This document shows, in pieces, positions 16,835 to 24,071 of a stretch of DNA of 40,192 bases (position 1 is its first letter; every line of letters starts with the position of its first letter). Source of the stretch: Streptomyces bicolor. GTDB lineage: Bacteria > Actinomycetota > Actinomycetes > Streptomycetales > Streptomycetaceae. The notes under the pieces are model-generated. The model was not told the DNA's origin. It made no database searches and saw nothing but the letters and a program-made list of their open reading frames with translations. The position numbers and the translations under genes are program-made. The DNA lies in NCBI RefSeq assembly GCF_000719285.1, contig NZ_JOFS01000065.1, positions 1-40,192 on the forward strand, read 5' to 3'.

Positions 16835-17299
16835 ATGTCCGAGACCGCCGCTTCGGTCGCCACCGCCGCCTCCGCCCCGTCCGCCACGGTCATCGCCGAG
16901 TCCGCGACCCGGCGCGGTCGCCGGGCCCGTATCGCCCTGCGCGGCCTGCAGGTTCTCCTCGCGCTCTTCATGGGCATCGCGAGCGCTGTGCCCAAGCTGA
17001 TCGCCCATTCCTCGGCCGCCGAGTCGTTCGACGAGCTCGGCTGGGGCAGCGTGGGCATGTACACCATCGGCGCCCTCGAACTGGCGGGAGCCATCGCCCT
17101 GTTGATCCCGGTGCTGCAGTCCCTGGCGGCCATGGCGTTCATCGCCCTGATGGTGGGCGCGTTCGTCGTTCAGGTCGCCGTCTTCGACGGACAGTACGCC
17201 GCGACACCGCTCATTCTGATGGTGCCGTTCGCCCTGATCGCCTGGGCACGACGGAGCTCCAATGCGGATCTTCTGCGGCTGGTACGACGACGCGCATGA
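16835..17299 (+). CDS. DoxX family membrane protein
   Basis: 154 aa. CAGGAGA precedes the ATG. After an Ala/Ser/Thr-rich N-terminus of about 25 residues there are four membrane helices: ALRGLQVLLALFMGIASAVP (with the DoxX-typical small-residue pattern and following KLIAHSSAAESFDELGW), MYTIGALELAGAIALLIPVL, LAAMAFIALMVGAFVVQVAV and TPLILMVPFALIAWA. DoxX-like proteins are small membrane subunits linked to redox and thiol stress in some bacteria; this one is unassigned. It carries copy A of the 28-bp element shared with the DUF899 gene, hinting at common control. Convergent with the S4-domain gene. Confidence 0.85.
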   Translation: MSETAASVATAASAPSATVIAESATRRGRRARIALRGLQVLLALFMGIASAVPKLIAHSSAAESFDELGWGSVGMYTIGALELAGAIALLIPVLQSLAAMAFIALMVGAFVVQVAVFDGQYAATPLILMVPFALIAWARRSSNADLLRLVRRRA

Positions 17300-17366
17300 G
17301 CCGACGGCACGGTTGGCGTCCGGCCCGGGCCTGCTCGGCCTGCCGGACGCCACCGCCATGGGGGAG

Positions 17367-17900
17367 TCACCGTCCGGGTGGCCGGCCCGCGCCGTCGCCC
17401 ATGAGTCCGCGCAGGCGTTCCATCTCGCGGCGGTCCCGCTTGGTGGGCCGGCCCGCGCCCCGGTCGCGGATGCCGGCCGGGGCGACGGCCTCGCGCGGCG
17501 GGGGAGGGGGCGAGTTGTCGACGTAGCACTGGGCCGCGACGGGCGCGCCGACCCGTTTGCGGATGAGCCGCCTGACGATGACGACCCGTTCCCGGTTCTC
17601 CTGGCGCAGACGTACCTCGTCGCCGATGCGCAGGGTGTGGGAGGGCTTGACGTTCTGGCCGTTCACCCGCACGTGCCCGCCCTTGCAGGCGGTCGCGCCC
17701 AGAGAGCGGGTCTTGACCAGGCGTACGGCCCAGATCCAGCTGTCGATCCGCACGCTCTCGCCGTTCTGCGGACCGGCGGCCTCGGCGGCGGCCACGGCGG
17801 CGGCGTTCTTCGGGTCGACGGCCTGCTCGACCTGCCCCGCCTCCGGCCGCTGTCCCTCGGCCGTACCGCCGGCCTTCGCCTCGTCTTCCTCGGAAGCCAT
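17367..17900 (-). CDS. RNA-binding S4 domain protein (Hsp15-like)
   Basis: 177 aa. After a charged Ala/Glu-rich N-terminal extension of about 48 residues, the S4 domain is plain: VRIDSWIWAVRLVKTRSLGA, then CKGGHVRVNGQNVKPSHTLR and IGDEVRLRQENRERVVIVRR. The tail is Pro-rich and ends basic (GRPTKRDRREMERLRG). This matches the Hsp15/HslR group; E. coli Hsp15 recycles stalled 50S subunits carrying nascent chains after heat shock. The N-terminal extension is longer than in E. coli. Divergent from the uracil-DNA glycosylase gene. Confidence 0.88.
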   Translation of the reverse strand: MASEEDEAKAGGTAEGQRPEAGQVEQAVDPKNAAAVAAAEAAGPQNGESVRIDSWIWAVRLVKTRSLGATACKGGHVRVNGQNVKPSHTLRIGDEVRLRQENRERVVIVRRLIRKRVGAPVAAQCYVDNSPPPPPREAVAPAGIRDRGAGRPTKRDRREMERLRGLMGDGAGRPPGR

Positions 17901-17916
17901 GCCTCGACCTTAGTCC

Positions 17917-17961
17917 CCGTACGGTGACCGTGGTCCCGTACGGGCGGAGGCGGCCGTACGG
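17917..17961. promoter_or_regulatory. Three phased CCGTACGG palindromes between divergent genes
   Basis: CCGTACGG occurs at 17917-17924, 17936-17943 and 17954-17961, centre spacing 19 and 18 bp. All three fit in the 68-bp gap between the S4 gene (start 17900) and the preferred glycosylase start (17969). They may be operator half-sites, or chance, because CGTACG is common in Streptomyces DNA. Confidence 0.3.
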
Positions 17962-17968
17962 TGGAGCT

Positions 17969-18655
17969 GTGGACGCCCTCGCTGATCTCGACCGCCGGAT
18001 CGCGGGCTGCCGGGCCTGTCCGCGGCTCGTCGACTGGCGAGAGGAGGTGGCCCGCACCAAGCGTGCCGCCTTCGCGGACCAGACGTACTGGGGCCGGCCG
18101 GTACCGGGCTTCGGTCCGCCGGACGCCCGGCTGCTGATCGTCGGGCTCGCGCCGGCCGCGCACGGGGGCAACCGCACCGGCCGGATGTTCACCGGGGACC
18201 GCTCCGGGGACGTGCTGTACCAGGCGCTGTATGACGTGGGCCTCGCCTCGCAGCCCACGTCGGTCGCCGTAGGGGACGGGCTGGAGCTGTACGGCGTCCG
18301 CGTCACGGCTCCCGTGCACTGCGCGCCGCCCGCCAACAAACCCACACCGGGGGAACGGGAGACCTGCCGGCCCTGGCTCGTGCAGGAGCTGAGGCTGCTG
18401 CGGCCGACGCTGCGGGCGGTCGTAGCACTCGGGGCCTTCGGCTGGCAGGCGACGCTGCCCGCGCTGGCGGAGGCGGGGTGGGGGGTGCCCCGGCCGCGGC
18501 CCGCGTTCGGGCATGGGGCTCGGGTGGCGTTGGACGGGCTGGAACTCCTCGGGTGCTTTCACGTCAGTCAGCGCAACACCTTCACCGGCCGGCTCACGCC
18601 CGCGATGCTGACGGAGGTGCTGGGTGCGGCGGCGGAGGCGGCCGGGCTGAAATGA
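17969..18655 (+). CDS. Uracil-DNA glycosylase, family 5 (UdgB-like)
   Basis: 228 aa from GTG at 17969 (MDALADLDRRIAGCRACPRL). Removes uracil and related damaged bases from DNA by base excision. The family 5 motif IVGLAPAAHGGNRTGRMFTG is complete (residues 57-76), followed by DRSGDVLYQAL. Four cysteines fit the expected iron-sulfur cluster: Cys14 and Cys17, then one in APVHCAPPANKP and one in RETCRPWL. The C-terminal HVSQRNTFTGRLTPAM is the usual DNA-contact loop. A longer frame from GTG 17924 adds 15 residues with no family resemblance and would run through the three CCGTACGG palindromes, so I prefer 17969. Confidence 0.9.
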   Translation: MDALADLDRRIAGCRACPRLVDWREEVARTKRAAFADQTYWGRPVPGFGPPDARLLIVGLAPAAHGGNRTGRMFTGDRSGDVLYQALYDVGLASQPTSVAVGDGLELYGVRVTAPVHCAPPANKPTPGERETCRPWLVQELRLLRPTLRAVVALGAFGWQATLPALAEAGWGVPRPRPAFGHGARVALDGLELLGCFHVSQRNTFTGRLTPAMLTEVLGAAAEAAGLK

Positions 18656-18692
18656 GCGGGCGGGGTGGTCGTACGGAGGTTACGGTGCGTGG

Positions 18693-19358
18693 ATGGCTGT
18701 CATTCACCACACCACTCTCAAGCCGACCAAGCTGGAGCTGCTCACGACCTGGCTGCCCACCCGCCCCTGGTACGAGGGCGGCCCGGGCGAACCGGAGTTG
18801 ACCAAGGCCGGCGGGTTCCGGCTGGACGATCCGGAGGGCGAGGTGGGGATGGAGTTCATGGTGGTCACCGACGCCTCGGGTGCCGCTCCCACCGCCTACC
18901 TGGTGCCGCTGACCTATCGCGGCGCACCCCTCGACGGCGCGGAGCACGCCCTGGTCGGCACCATGGAGCACGGCGTTCTGGGGCGGCGCTGGGCCTACGA
19001 CGGTTGCCATGACCCGGTGCTGGTGGCCCAGTTGACGGCCCTGATCGAGGGGCGGGTCCAGGCCCAGGCACAGAGCCTCAGCGACACGCCCGACCAGGAG
19101 GTCAGCCGGTCCTACACCGGTGACGGCGCCGTCCCCCGGGACTTCACCACTGCCACCGACGACCGGGAGGGTACCGAGCTGTCCGCACCACCGCAGGGCG
19201 TGACCTTGCGCCTGCACCGCGTCCTGCGCCCCGCCCCGGACGGACCGCTCGCCCTGCCGCCGGGGACTACGGGCCACGTCGCAGGCGCCTGGGACATGCC
19301 GGACGGCTCCCGGGTACGGGGGGTGTTCGCCGCCCTGCACACCGACGTCCGGCCCTGA
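18693..19358 (+). CDS. Maltokinase N-terminal cap-like domain protein
   Basis: 221 aa. N-terminus MAVIHHTTLKPTKLELLTTW, then AGGFRLDDPEGEVGMEFMVV, YLVPLTYRGAPLDGAEHALV and the strongly conserved-looking GTMEHGVLGRRWAYDGCHDP. These are the features of the cap domain at the N-terminus of mycobacterial maltokinases, here without any kinase domain, a stand-alone form common in actinobacteria. No catalytic role is known. Its stop is only 52 bp from the repeat element that truncates the neighbouring GntR gene. Confidence 0.82.
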   Translation: MAVIHHTTLKPTKLELLTTWLPTRPWYEGGPGEPELTKAGGFRLDDPEGEVGMEFMVVTDASGAAPTAYLVPLTYRGAPLDGAEHALVGTMEHGVLGRRWAYDGCHDPVLVAQLTALIEGRVQAQAQSLSDTPDQEVSRSYTGDGAVPRDFTTATDDREGTELSAPPQGVTLRLHRVLRPAPDGPLALPPGTTGHVAGAWDMPDGSRVRGVFAALHTDVRP

Positions 19359-19410
19359 CCGCCGTTCGGCGGCACGGTCGTGACCCCGCCGAGGGGCCGT
19401 GCCGCTGCTA

Positions 19411-19600
19411 GGCCCTGTCGTCAAATTCCCGTCTTCCGCCCGAAGGGCGGGCCCGGCGGCGTCTGGTGCGTGCGATCGCAAGGCGGCGGAGCGCCCTCGA
19501 TGGGGGTGCCCCCACGCGAGCCGAGCGAAGCTCGGTTCGAGCGTGGGGGAGGAGCCACGTGGGCGGTTCGGCAACGCAGCGAGCGTGCGTGCCAGGCGTC
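19411..19600 (-). mobile_element. MITE-like repeat remnant that replaced the 3' end of the GntR gene
   Basis: Begins with GGCCCTGTCGTCAAA (19411-19425), a terminus I recall from a repeat family common in Streptomyces and usually closed by the inverse TTTGACGACAGGGCC. CTA sits directly outside. Inside are an imperfect hairpin with arms CCCCCACGC/GCGTGGGGG (19509-19549) around CCGAGC-gaa-GCTCGG, and direct word repeats such as GTGCGTGC. No second terminus is present, so the element is cut at its inner end; the right boundary (about 19590-19610) is uncertain. Orientation is arbitrary. Confidence 0.6.
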
Positions 19601-20134
19601 GCCGGGCAGGCGGGGCCACTCCTCGTTGCGCCGGGTCATCCAGCGCAGTCGGCCCGCGACCGGCTCCAGGACCTCGATCAGCAGGGTGTTGCCCGCCATG
19701 GCCAGGATCCGGTCGTGCAGCCGGCTGTTGACGTCCGTGATCGCCTCCGCGTCCCCCGCCTCGGTCGCGGTGGCCGCCTGGTCGAGGAGTTGCTCGACCT
19801 CGGCCAGGTCCTCCGGTGTCGCACGTGAGGCGGCCAGTCCCGCCGCGTACACCTCCAGCGCCTCCCGCAGCTCGAAGAGCTCCTTGACATCGGTCGGGGT
19901 CAGCCGCCGTACGACCGTGCGGCGCGGCGTCTCGAAGTGGACGAACCCCTCGGCGACCAGCGCGCGGATCGCCTCGCGGACCGGCACCCGGGAGACCCTG
20001 AAGCGTTCGGCCAGCTCCCGCTCGACCAGCCGGTCGCCGGGGCGCAGGCGGCCCGCGATGATCTCCTGCCGCAGGCCGGCCAGGACGCGCTCGCGGACCG
20101 CGCCCAGAGGTTCGATCTTCGTCGTGGAGCTCAT
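19421..20134 (-). CDS. GntR/FadR-type regulator with a C-terminus replaced by repeat sequence
   Basis: As read, 237 aa. Winged helix at about 10-70 (LRQEIIAGRLRPGDRLVERE, then LAERFRVSRVPVREAIRALV) and an FCD ligand domain from about 80 (PTDVKELFELREALEVYAAG; DVNSRLHDRILAMAGNTLLI). The family-like sequence ends at about residue 178 (RRNEEWPRLPGD). The remaining roughly 57 residues (WHARSLRCRTAHVAPPPRSN onward) are translated from the repeat element, with the stop inside its terminal repeat. The last helices of the FCD fold, which complete the effector pocket and dimer, are therefore missing. It is divergent from the NCS1 permease with a perfect palindrome between, so it was probably the repressor of that operon; it may now be inactive or deaf to effector. 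Confidence 0.85.
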   Translation of the reverse strand: MSSTTKIEPLGAVRERVLAGLRQEIIAGRLRPGDRLVERELAERFRVSRVPVREAIRALVAEGFVHFETPRRTVVRRLTPTDVKELFELREALEVYAAGLAASRATPEDLAEVEQLLDQAATATEAGDAEAITDVNSRLHDRILAMAGNTLLIEVLEPVAGRLRWMTRRNEEWPRLPGDAWHARSLRCRTAHVAPPPRSNRASLGSRGGTPIEGAPPPCDRTHQTPPGPPFGRKTGI

Positions 20135-20225
20135 GGGCTCATCTTCGCCGACTCCGGGTGTGTTTTACGGAGCGTTAACAAGAGCGACATCGGTCGGAAC
20201 GGTTGACGGGAGGACTATGTCCGCA

Positions 20226-20241
20226 GTTTGGTATACCAAAC
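20226..20241. promoter_or_regulatory. Perfect 16-bp palindromic operator GTTTGGTATACCAAAC
   Basis: It lies between the divergent gntR-like gene and the NCS1 permease gene, 62 bp before the permease start. The core TGGTATACCA fits the TGGT-N2-ACCA form typical of FadR-subfamily GntR operators. A TTGACG (20203-20208) just upstream could be a -35 box, which would place the operator at or just past the -10. Confidence 0.8.
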
Positions 20242-20303
20242 CCGCCGTATCGTAGGCGGCTCCTCCACAAGCAGTCCTCCGTCCCCTCGCTCCTGGAGGC
20301 CCC

Positions 20304-21824
20304 GTGTCCATCGCCGACCGTGCCGAAGCCACCGGCACAGCAGCGTTCGTCCCCGATCCCCGGCTCACCAACGAAGACCTCGCGCCCGCGGGCAAGCGCA
20401 ACTGGAAGGTCTTCGATCTCTTCGCCATGTGGATGTCCGACGTCCACAACCTCGGCAACTACACGTTCGCGGCCGGACTGCTGGTCCTCGGCATGAACGT
20501 GTGGCAGGTCTTCACCTCCCTGCTCGTCGGCTTCGTGCTCATCTACATCGGCATGAACTGGATGGGGAAGATCGGCCAGCGCCACGGTGTCCCGTTCCCC
20601 GTGGTCAGCCGCATCAGCTTCGGCGTGTGGGGTGCCAACATCCCGGCGCTGATCAGGGCCGTCATCGCCATCATGTGGTACGGCATCCAGACCTATCTGG
20701 CGTCCGTCGCCGTCAACATCATGCTGCTGGCCGCCTGGCCGGGCCTGGAGTCCTGGACGCACAACTCCTTCCTGGGCCTGCACCAGCTCGGCTGGTGCAC
20801 CTTCATCGCCCTGTGGCTGCTCCAGGCGGCGATCATCAGCCAGGGCATGGAGTCGGTCCGCAAGTTCCAGGACTTCTGCGGTCCCGCCATCTGGATCGTG
20901 ATGATCGCCCTCGCGATCTGGGTGCTCGCCAAGGCCGGCTGGACGATCTCGCTCACCTCGACCCCGAACCCGGTCTCGGTCGGCGAGCAGTGGCGGCAGT
21001 GGTTCGGGGCGATCGGCCTGATCCTCGCCACCTACGGCACGCTGATGCTCAACTTCTGCGACTTCTCACGCTTCTCGCCCGACTACAAGACCGTCAAGCG
21101 CGGCAACTTCTGGGGCCTGCCCATCAACTCGACGGCATTCGTGGTCGTCTCGGTCATCGTCACGGCGGGCTCGATCGAGGTGTTCGGCAAGGCCATCACG
21201 GAACCGGCCTACCTGGTCGCCGAGATCGGCAACACCTGGGTGCTGGTGCTCGGCGCGCTGACCTTCGCCATCGCCACCATGGGCGTCAACATCGTCGCCA
21301 ACTTCGTCTCACCGGCGTACGACCTGGCCAACGTCTGGCCGCAGAAGATCACCTTCAAGGTCGGCGGCATGATCAGCACGGTGGCGGCGCTGGTGGTGAC
21401 GCCGTGGAACCTCTTCTCGAACCCGACGGTCGTGAACTACTTCCTCGGCGGTCTGGGCGCCTTCCTGGGCCCGCTGTTCGGCGTGATCATGGTCGACTAC
21501 TACCTCGTCAAGCGCGGCCGGGTGGACGTCAACGAGCTGTTCTCCGCCGAGCCGGGCTCGCGCTACTACTACCGCAAGGGCGTCAACCCCAAGGCGCTGT
21601 GGGCGTTCCTGCCGGCGGCGGGTGTCGCGGCGGTGCTGGCGCTGGTGAAGACGTTCAGCGATGTGGCGCCGTACTCGTGGTTCATCGGTACGGCGATGGC
21701 GGCGGGGCTGTACCTGGTGCTGTGCCGCGGTGAGCGTGCGGAGTCCGCCGGCGAGTCCGCGACCGCGTCCGTAGCCGGGTCCGTCGCCGGGTCCGGCACC
21801 GAGTCCGTGGCGCGGGAGGTCTGA
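20304..21824 (+). CDS. NCS1 family permease (hydantoin/allantoin/nucleobase type)
   Basis: 506 aa from GTG with GGAGG eight bases before. About 12 membrane segments. Family landmarks: RNWKVFDLFAMWMSDVHNLG at the end of the N-terminus, GQRHGVPFPVVSRISFGVWG, IMWYGIQTYLASVAVNIML, MLNFCDFSRFSPDYKTVKRG and FGVIMVDYYLVKRGRVDVNE. These match Mhp1-like cation-coupled transporters of hydantoins, allantoin, cytosine or related nucleobases. The 30-residue C-terminal tail is a low-complexity Ala/Ser/Gly/Glu repeat (ESAGESATASVAGSVAGSGT). The racemase-like gene starts 5 bp after its stop, so they form an operon, and the partner favours a hydantoin or allantoin-like substrate. Confidence 0.92.
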   Translation: MSIADRAEATGTAAFVPDPRLTNEDLAPAGKRNWKVFDLFAMWMSDVHNLGNYTFAAGLLVLGMNVWQVFTSLLVGFVLIYIGMNWMGKIGQRHGVPFPVVSRISFGVWGANIPALIRAVIAIMWYGIQTYLASVAVNIMLLAAWPGLESWTHNSFLGLHQLGWCTFIALWLLQAAIISQGMESVRKFQDFCGPAIWIVMIALAIWVLAKAGWTISLTSTPNPVSVGEQWRQWFGAIGLILATYGTLMLNFCDFSRFSPDYKTVKRGNFWGLPINSTAFVVVSVIVTAGSIEVFGKAITEPAYLVAEIGNTWVLVLGALTFAIATMGVNIVANFVSPAYDLANVWPQKITFKVGGMISTVAALVVTPWNLFSNPTVVNYFLGGLGAFLGPLFGVIMVDYYLVKRGRVDVNELFSAEPGSRYYYRKGVNPKALWAFLPAAGVAAVLALVKTFSDVAPYSWFIGTAMAAGLYLVLCRGERAESAGESATASVAGSVAGSGTESVAREV

Positions 21825-21829
21825 AGGAC

Positions 21830-22549
21830 GTGCGGATCGTCGTCACCAACTGCAACACCACGCAGGAGATGACCGAGGAGATCGTGCGAGGTGCCCGGGC
21901 CGCGGCAGGCCCGGGCACCACCGTGCTCGGGCTCACCCCGGCGTGGGGCCCCGAGTCGGCCGAGGGCTGGCTCGACAGCTACCTCTCGGCGGCGGCGGTG
22001 ATCGACGCGCTGCGGACGTACGAGGGTCCCGCGTACGACGCGGTCGTCATGGCCGGTTTCGGGGAGCACGGACGTGAGGGTGTCCGGGAGCTGGTGGACG
22101 TGCCGGTCGTCGACATCACGGAGGCGGCGGCGCATCTGGCCTGCCTGCTGGGGCGGCGGTACGGGGTCGTGACCACGCTGGAGCGGTCGTGCGGGCAGAT
22201 CGAGGACAGCCTGGAGACGGCCGGGGTGGGCCGCAACTGTGTCGCCGTGATCGGTACCGGGCTCGGGGTGCTGGAGCTGGAGTCCGGTGAGCGCACGGAA
22301 TCCGCGTTTCTGGCGGCCGCCGAGCGGGCGCGGGACGCGGGTGCCGAGGTGCTGGTGCTGGGGTGCGCCGGGATGACCGGGTTGCAGCGGACGGTGGGGG
22401 AGAAGCTGGGGGTGCCGGTGGTCGACGGGGTGGCGGCGGCCGTCAAACTCGCCGAGTCGCTGGTGGCGTTGGGACTGACGACGAGCCGGGTCGGGGGGTA
22501 TGCGAAGCCGCTGCCGAAGCGGCGGGGGTGGGGGCGGGAACAGCGGTGA
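21830..22549 (+). CDS. Asp/Glu/hydantoin racemase family protein lacking the first catalytic Cys
   Basis: 239 aa from GTG at 21830. The family's N-terminal NxNTT motif appears as TNCNTTQEMTEEI. The half that normally provides Cys76 (xVIACFGDPG in hydantoin racemases) reads AVVMAGFGEHGRE, with Gly76 in place of Cys. The second catalytic cysteine is kept as Cys179 in EVLVLGCAGMTGL. Racemisation of hydantoins uses two cysteines; a Gly/Cys pair is known in arylmalonate decarboxylase of the same fold, so this protein may not be a racemase. Operon with the NCS1 permease suggests it works on the imported compound. Convergent with GNAT: its stop abuts the end of that gene. Confidence 0.85.
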   Translation: MRIVVTNCNTTQEMTEEIVRGARAAAGPGTTVLGLTPAWGPESAEGWLDSYLSAAAVIDALRTYEGPAYDAVVMAGFGEHGREGVRELVDVPVVDITEAAAHLACLLGRRYGVVTTLERSCGQIEDSLETAGVGRNCVAVIGTGLGVLELESGERTESAFLAAAERARDAGAEVLVLGCAGMTGLQRTVGEKLGVPVVDGVAAAVKLAESLVALGLTTSRVGGYAKPLPKRRGWGREQR

Positions 22550-23008
22550 TCAGGGCTGACCGGGACGCCAGACATACCGCACGTCCGGCTCCCGCTCCTC
22601 GTTGCCGCTGCCGTCGGTGTGCTCGACGGCGACGAAGCCGTGTCGCTCATAGAAGCGGTGGGCCGGCTTGTTGACCTGGAAGGTCCACAGGCTCAGTCCG
22701 TCGGGGCGGCGCCGCTTGGCGAGGTCGACGAAGCGGTCTCCGATGCCGCGGCCACGCCAGTCGGGGTCGAGGTAGAGCTGGGAGAGCAGGTCACCGTCGA
22801 GCACCATGACGCCGACGACACGGTCGGCGGCCTCGGCCACCCAGGTCTCCCGCAACAGCACCACCACCTCCCGGAAATACGTCCGCACCGCGTCGTCCGA
22901 GTGCGCCCGGACGACCGTCGGAAGCGCGGCGGCGAACGACCGCAGCCAGACGTCGGCGGCGGCACCGGCGTCGGTGGCCAGGGCGCGGCGCAGGGCTACG
23001 GCGGTCAT
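22550..23008 (-). CDS. GNAT family N-acetyltransferase
   Basis: 152 aa. Beta4-alpha3 motif LSQLYLDPDWRGRGIGDRFV with the acetyl-CoA loop RGRGIG, preceded by WVAEAADRVVGVMVLDGD and followed by LWTFQVNKPAHRFYERHGFV, the usual motif B ending in an N-x-x-A-x-x-F-Y-E-x-x-G-F. The N-terminal ALRRALATDAGAAADVWLRS fits the family. Substrate not predictable. The ATG overlaps the RidA stop by ATGA, so it is translationally coupled to that gene. Confidence 0.92.
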   Translation of the reverse strand: MTAVALRRALATDAGAAADVWLRSFAAALPTVVRAHSDDAVRTYFREVVVLLRETWVAEAADRVVGVMVLDGDLLSQLYLDPDWRGRGIGDRFVDLAKRRRPDGLSLWTFQVNKPAHRFYERHGFVAVEHTDGSGNEEREPDVRYVWRPGQP

Positions 23009-23484
23009 GACTGCGAGCGATCGGCCGGGGCCTGGGAAGCAGCGCCGTCCGTCGGCTTCTCGGGAAGAGCACTGTCTGCGGGCTCCTCGGGAACCATGGC
23101 AGTCGCCGTGATCTCCACCAACTGCCCCGAGTAACCGAGGCAGGCAACCCCGAGAAGCGTCGACGAATGCGGACCGGTGCTCAGCCCGGACGCCTCCACG
23201 ACCTCCCACACGGCGGACAGCACCGCGGTCTCACCGCTCACCACGTACACGTCGGTCGACAGCACATGGGCCAAGTCGCTGCCGACCGCCCGCAGTTGCT
23301 TCTCCATGTTGGCGATCACCTGCTCGGCCTGCCGCACGGGGTCGCCCTCTCCCACGAGGTTCCCGTCGACGTCGAGGGGCACGGCCCCGGCGAGGAAGGC
23401 GAGCTTTGTGCCGGCCTCGACGACGGTGGCGTGGGAGTAGGTGGGCGGCGGGAAGAGAGCGGGGGAGGTGACGCGACGGATCAT
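23005..23484 (-). CDS. RidA family protein
   Basis: 159 aa; ATG at 23484 with GGAG about six bases upstream. The RidA (YjgF/YER057c/UK114) fold is evident: TYSHATVVEAGTKLAFLAGA, GDPVRQAEQVIANMEKQLRA, LSTDVYVV and HSSTLLGVACLGYSGQLVEI. RidA proteins hydrolyse reactive enamines/imines from PLP enzymes. The arginine that binds the substrate carboxylate in canonical RidA is here Cys (in GVACLGYS), so it belongs to another subfamily and may have another substrate. The C-terminal 25 residues are a Pro/Ala/Ser tail not needed for the fold. Coupled to the GNAT gene by a 4-bp overlap. Confidence 0.9.
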   Translation of the reverse strand: MIRRVTSPALFPPPTYSHATVVEAGTKLAFLAGAVPLDVDGNLVGEGDPVRQAEQVIANMEKQLRAVGSDLAHVLSTDVYVVSGETAVLSAVWEVVEASGLSTGPHSSTLLGVACLGYSGQLVEITATAMVPEEPADSALPEKPTDGAASQAPADRSQS

Positions 23485-23540
23485 GAGAGCTCCGGGGAGT
23501 TCCTGAGGTTTCGCCGGATGGACGGCGGACAACTCGCCGA

Positions 23541-23825
23541 TCATCCGCGCCCTGACCCACGCCCGCACCCGATTTTCCCCTCCGGCTCCCCGATGTCACA
23601 CGACCAGTGGGCCTCGGCCCACTCCTCCTCCCCGCGCACCAACGGCAGTCCGCGCACGGCCAAATGCAACGCCGGCGTGGCCCGCGCATACAGCCGTACG
23701 GCATCACGTTCGTCGGCCATGCGCCGGCAGTGCTCGGTCTCGCGCAGCCGCAGCCGCCCGCCGTCGCTACCGGCGACGAGGAGCGGGAGCAACCGCCCCT
23801 CGGCGTCGGCCACCAGGAACGTCAC
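23541..23825 (-). CDS. Small hypothetical protein, second of an overlapping pair
   Basis: 94 aa from GTG at 23825 (MTFLVADAEGRLLPLLVAGS). It continues RLRLRETEHCRRMADERDAV and HLAVRGLPLVRGEEEWAEAH, and ends WSCDIGEPEGKIGCGRG. It is soluble and mixed alpha/beta. Not a family I can name. Its start overlaps the stop of the upstream small gene by GTGA. The two pieces could also be one gene of about 150 codons broken by a missing base, because VQVR and TFLVADAEG join smoothly. It lies 56 bp upstream of ridA on the same strand. Confidence 0.5.
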   Translation of the reverse strand: MTFLVADAEGRLLPLLVAGSDGGRLRLRETEHCRRMADERDAVRLYARATPALHLAVRGLPLVRGEEEWAEAHWSCDIGEPEGKIGCGRGSGRG

Positions 23826-23998
23826 CTCACCTGGACGTAAAGCGACGAGATGCGCACCGCGCCCATGCCCACGGGCCAGGTGTCGATGGCGATGTGAGGC
23901 GAGGTCCCAGAGACCGAACCGTCGGCCCTCACCGAAGGCGACGGGGCGTTACTCGGGGCGGACGGCGAGGCGTTCGTGGAGACGGGCCACTTGATCAT
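23822..23998 (-). CDS. Small hypothetical protein, first of an overlapping pair
   Basis: 58 aa, ATG at 23998, directly after an in-frame stop. The first 25 residues are Ser/Pro/Ala-rich (NASPSAPSNAPSPS); the C-terminal half reads SPHIAIDTWPVGMGAVRISS then LYVQVR. Third-position GC is about 90 percent in this frame and clearly lower in the other two, which is the main evidence for coding. The N-terminus may be incomplete and the ribosome binding site is weak. No family recognised. See the pair's second member for the possible frameshift. Confidence 0.4.
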   Translation of the reverse strand: MIKWPVSTNASPSAPSNAPSPSVRADGSVSGTSPHIAIDTWPVGMGAVRISSLYVQVR

Positions 23999-24071
23999 CT
24001 TTCATGCGCCGGAGCGTAGGGACGTGGGCCCCCACCGGGTCGGGCCTTTCACCGACCTCCACCTGGTGATG

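Noticed and set aside
19530..19545. GGTTCGAG resembling a tRNA T-loop.
   Set aside because: It lies in the hairpin of the repeat element; no acceptor, D or anticodon stem can be assembled around it.
23541..24005. Single gene from ATG 24005 with an internal TAA at 23951-23949 (a nonsense pseudogene).
   Set aside because: The frame downstream of the TAA has low GC3 and a rare TTA codon, whereas the next frame (ATG 23998) is about 90 percent GC3 in the same bases; the smaller gene pair explains the sequence better.
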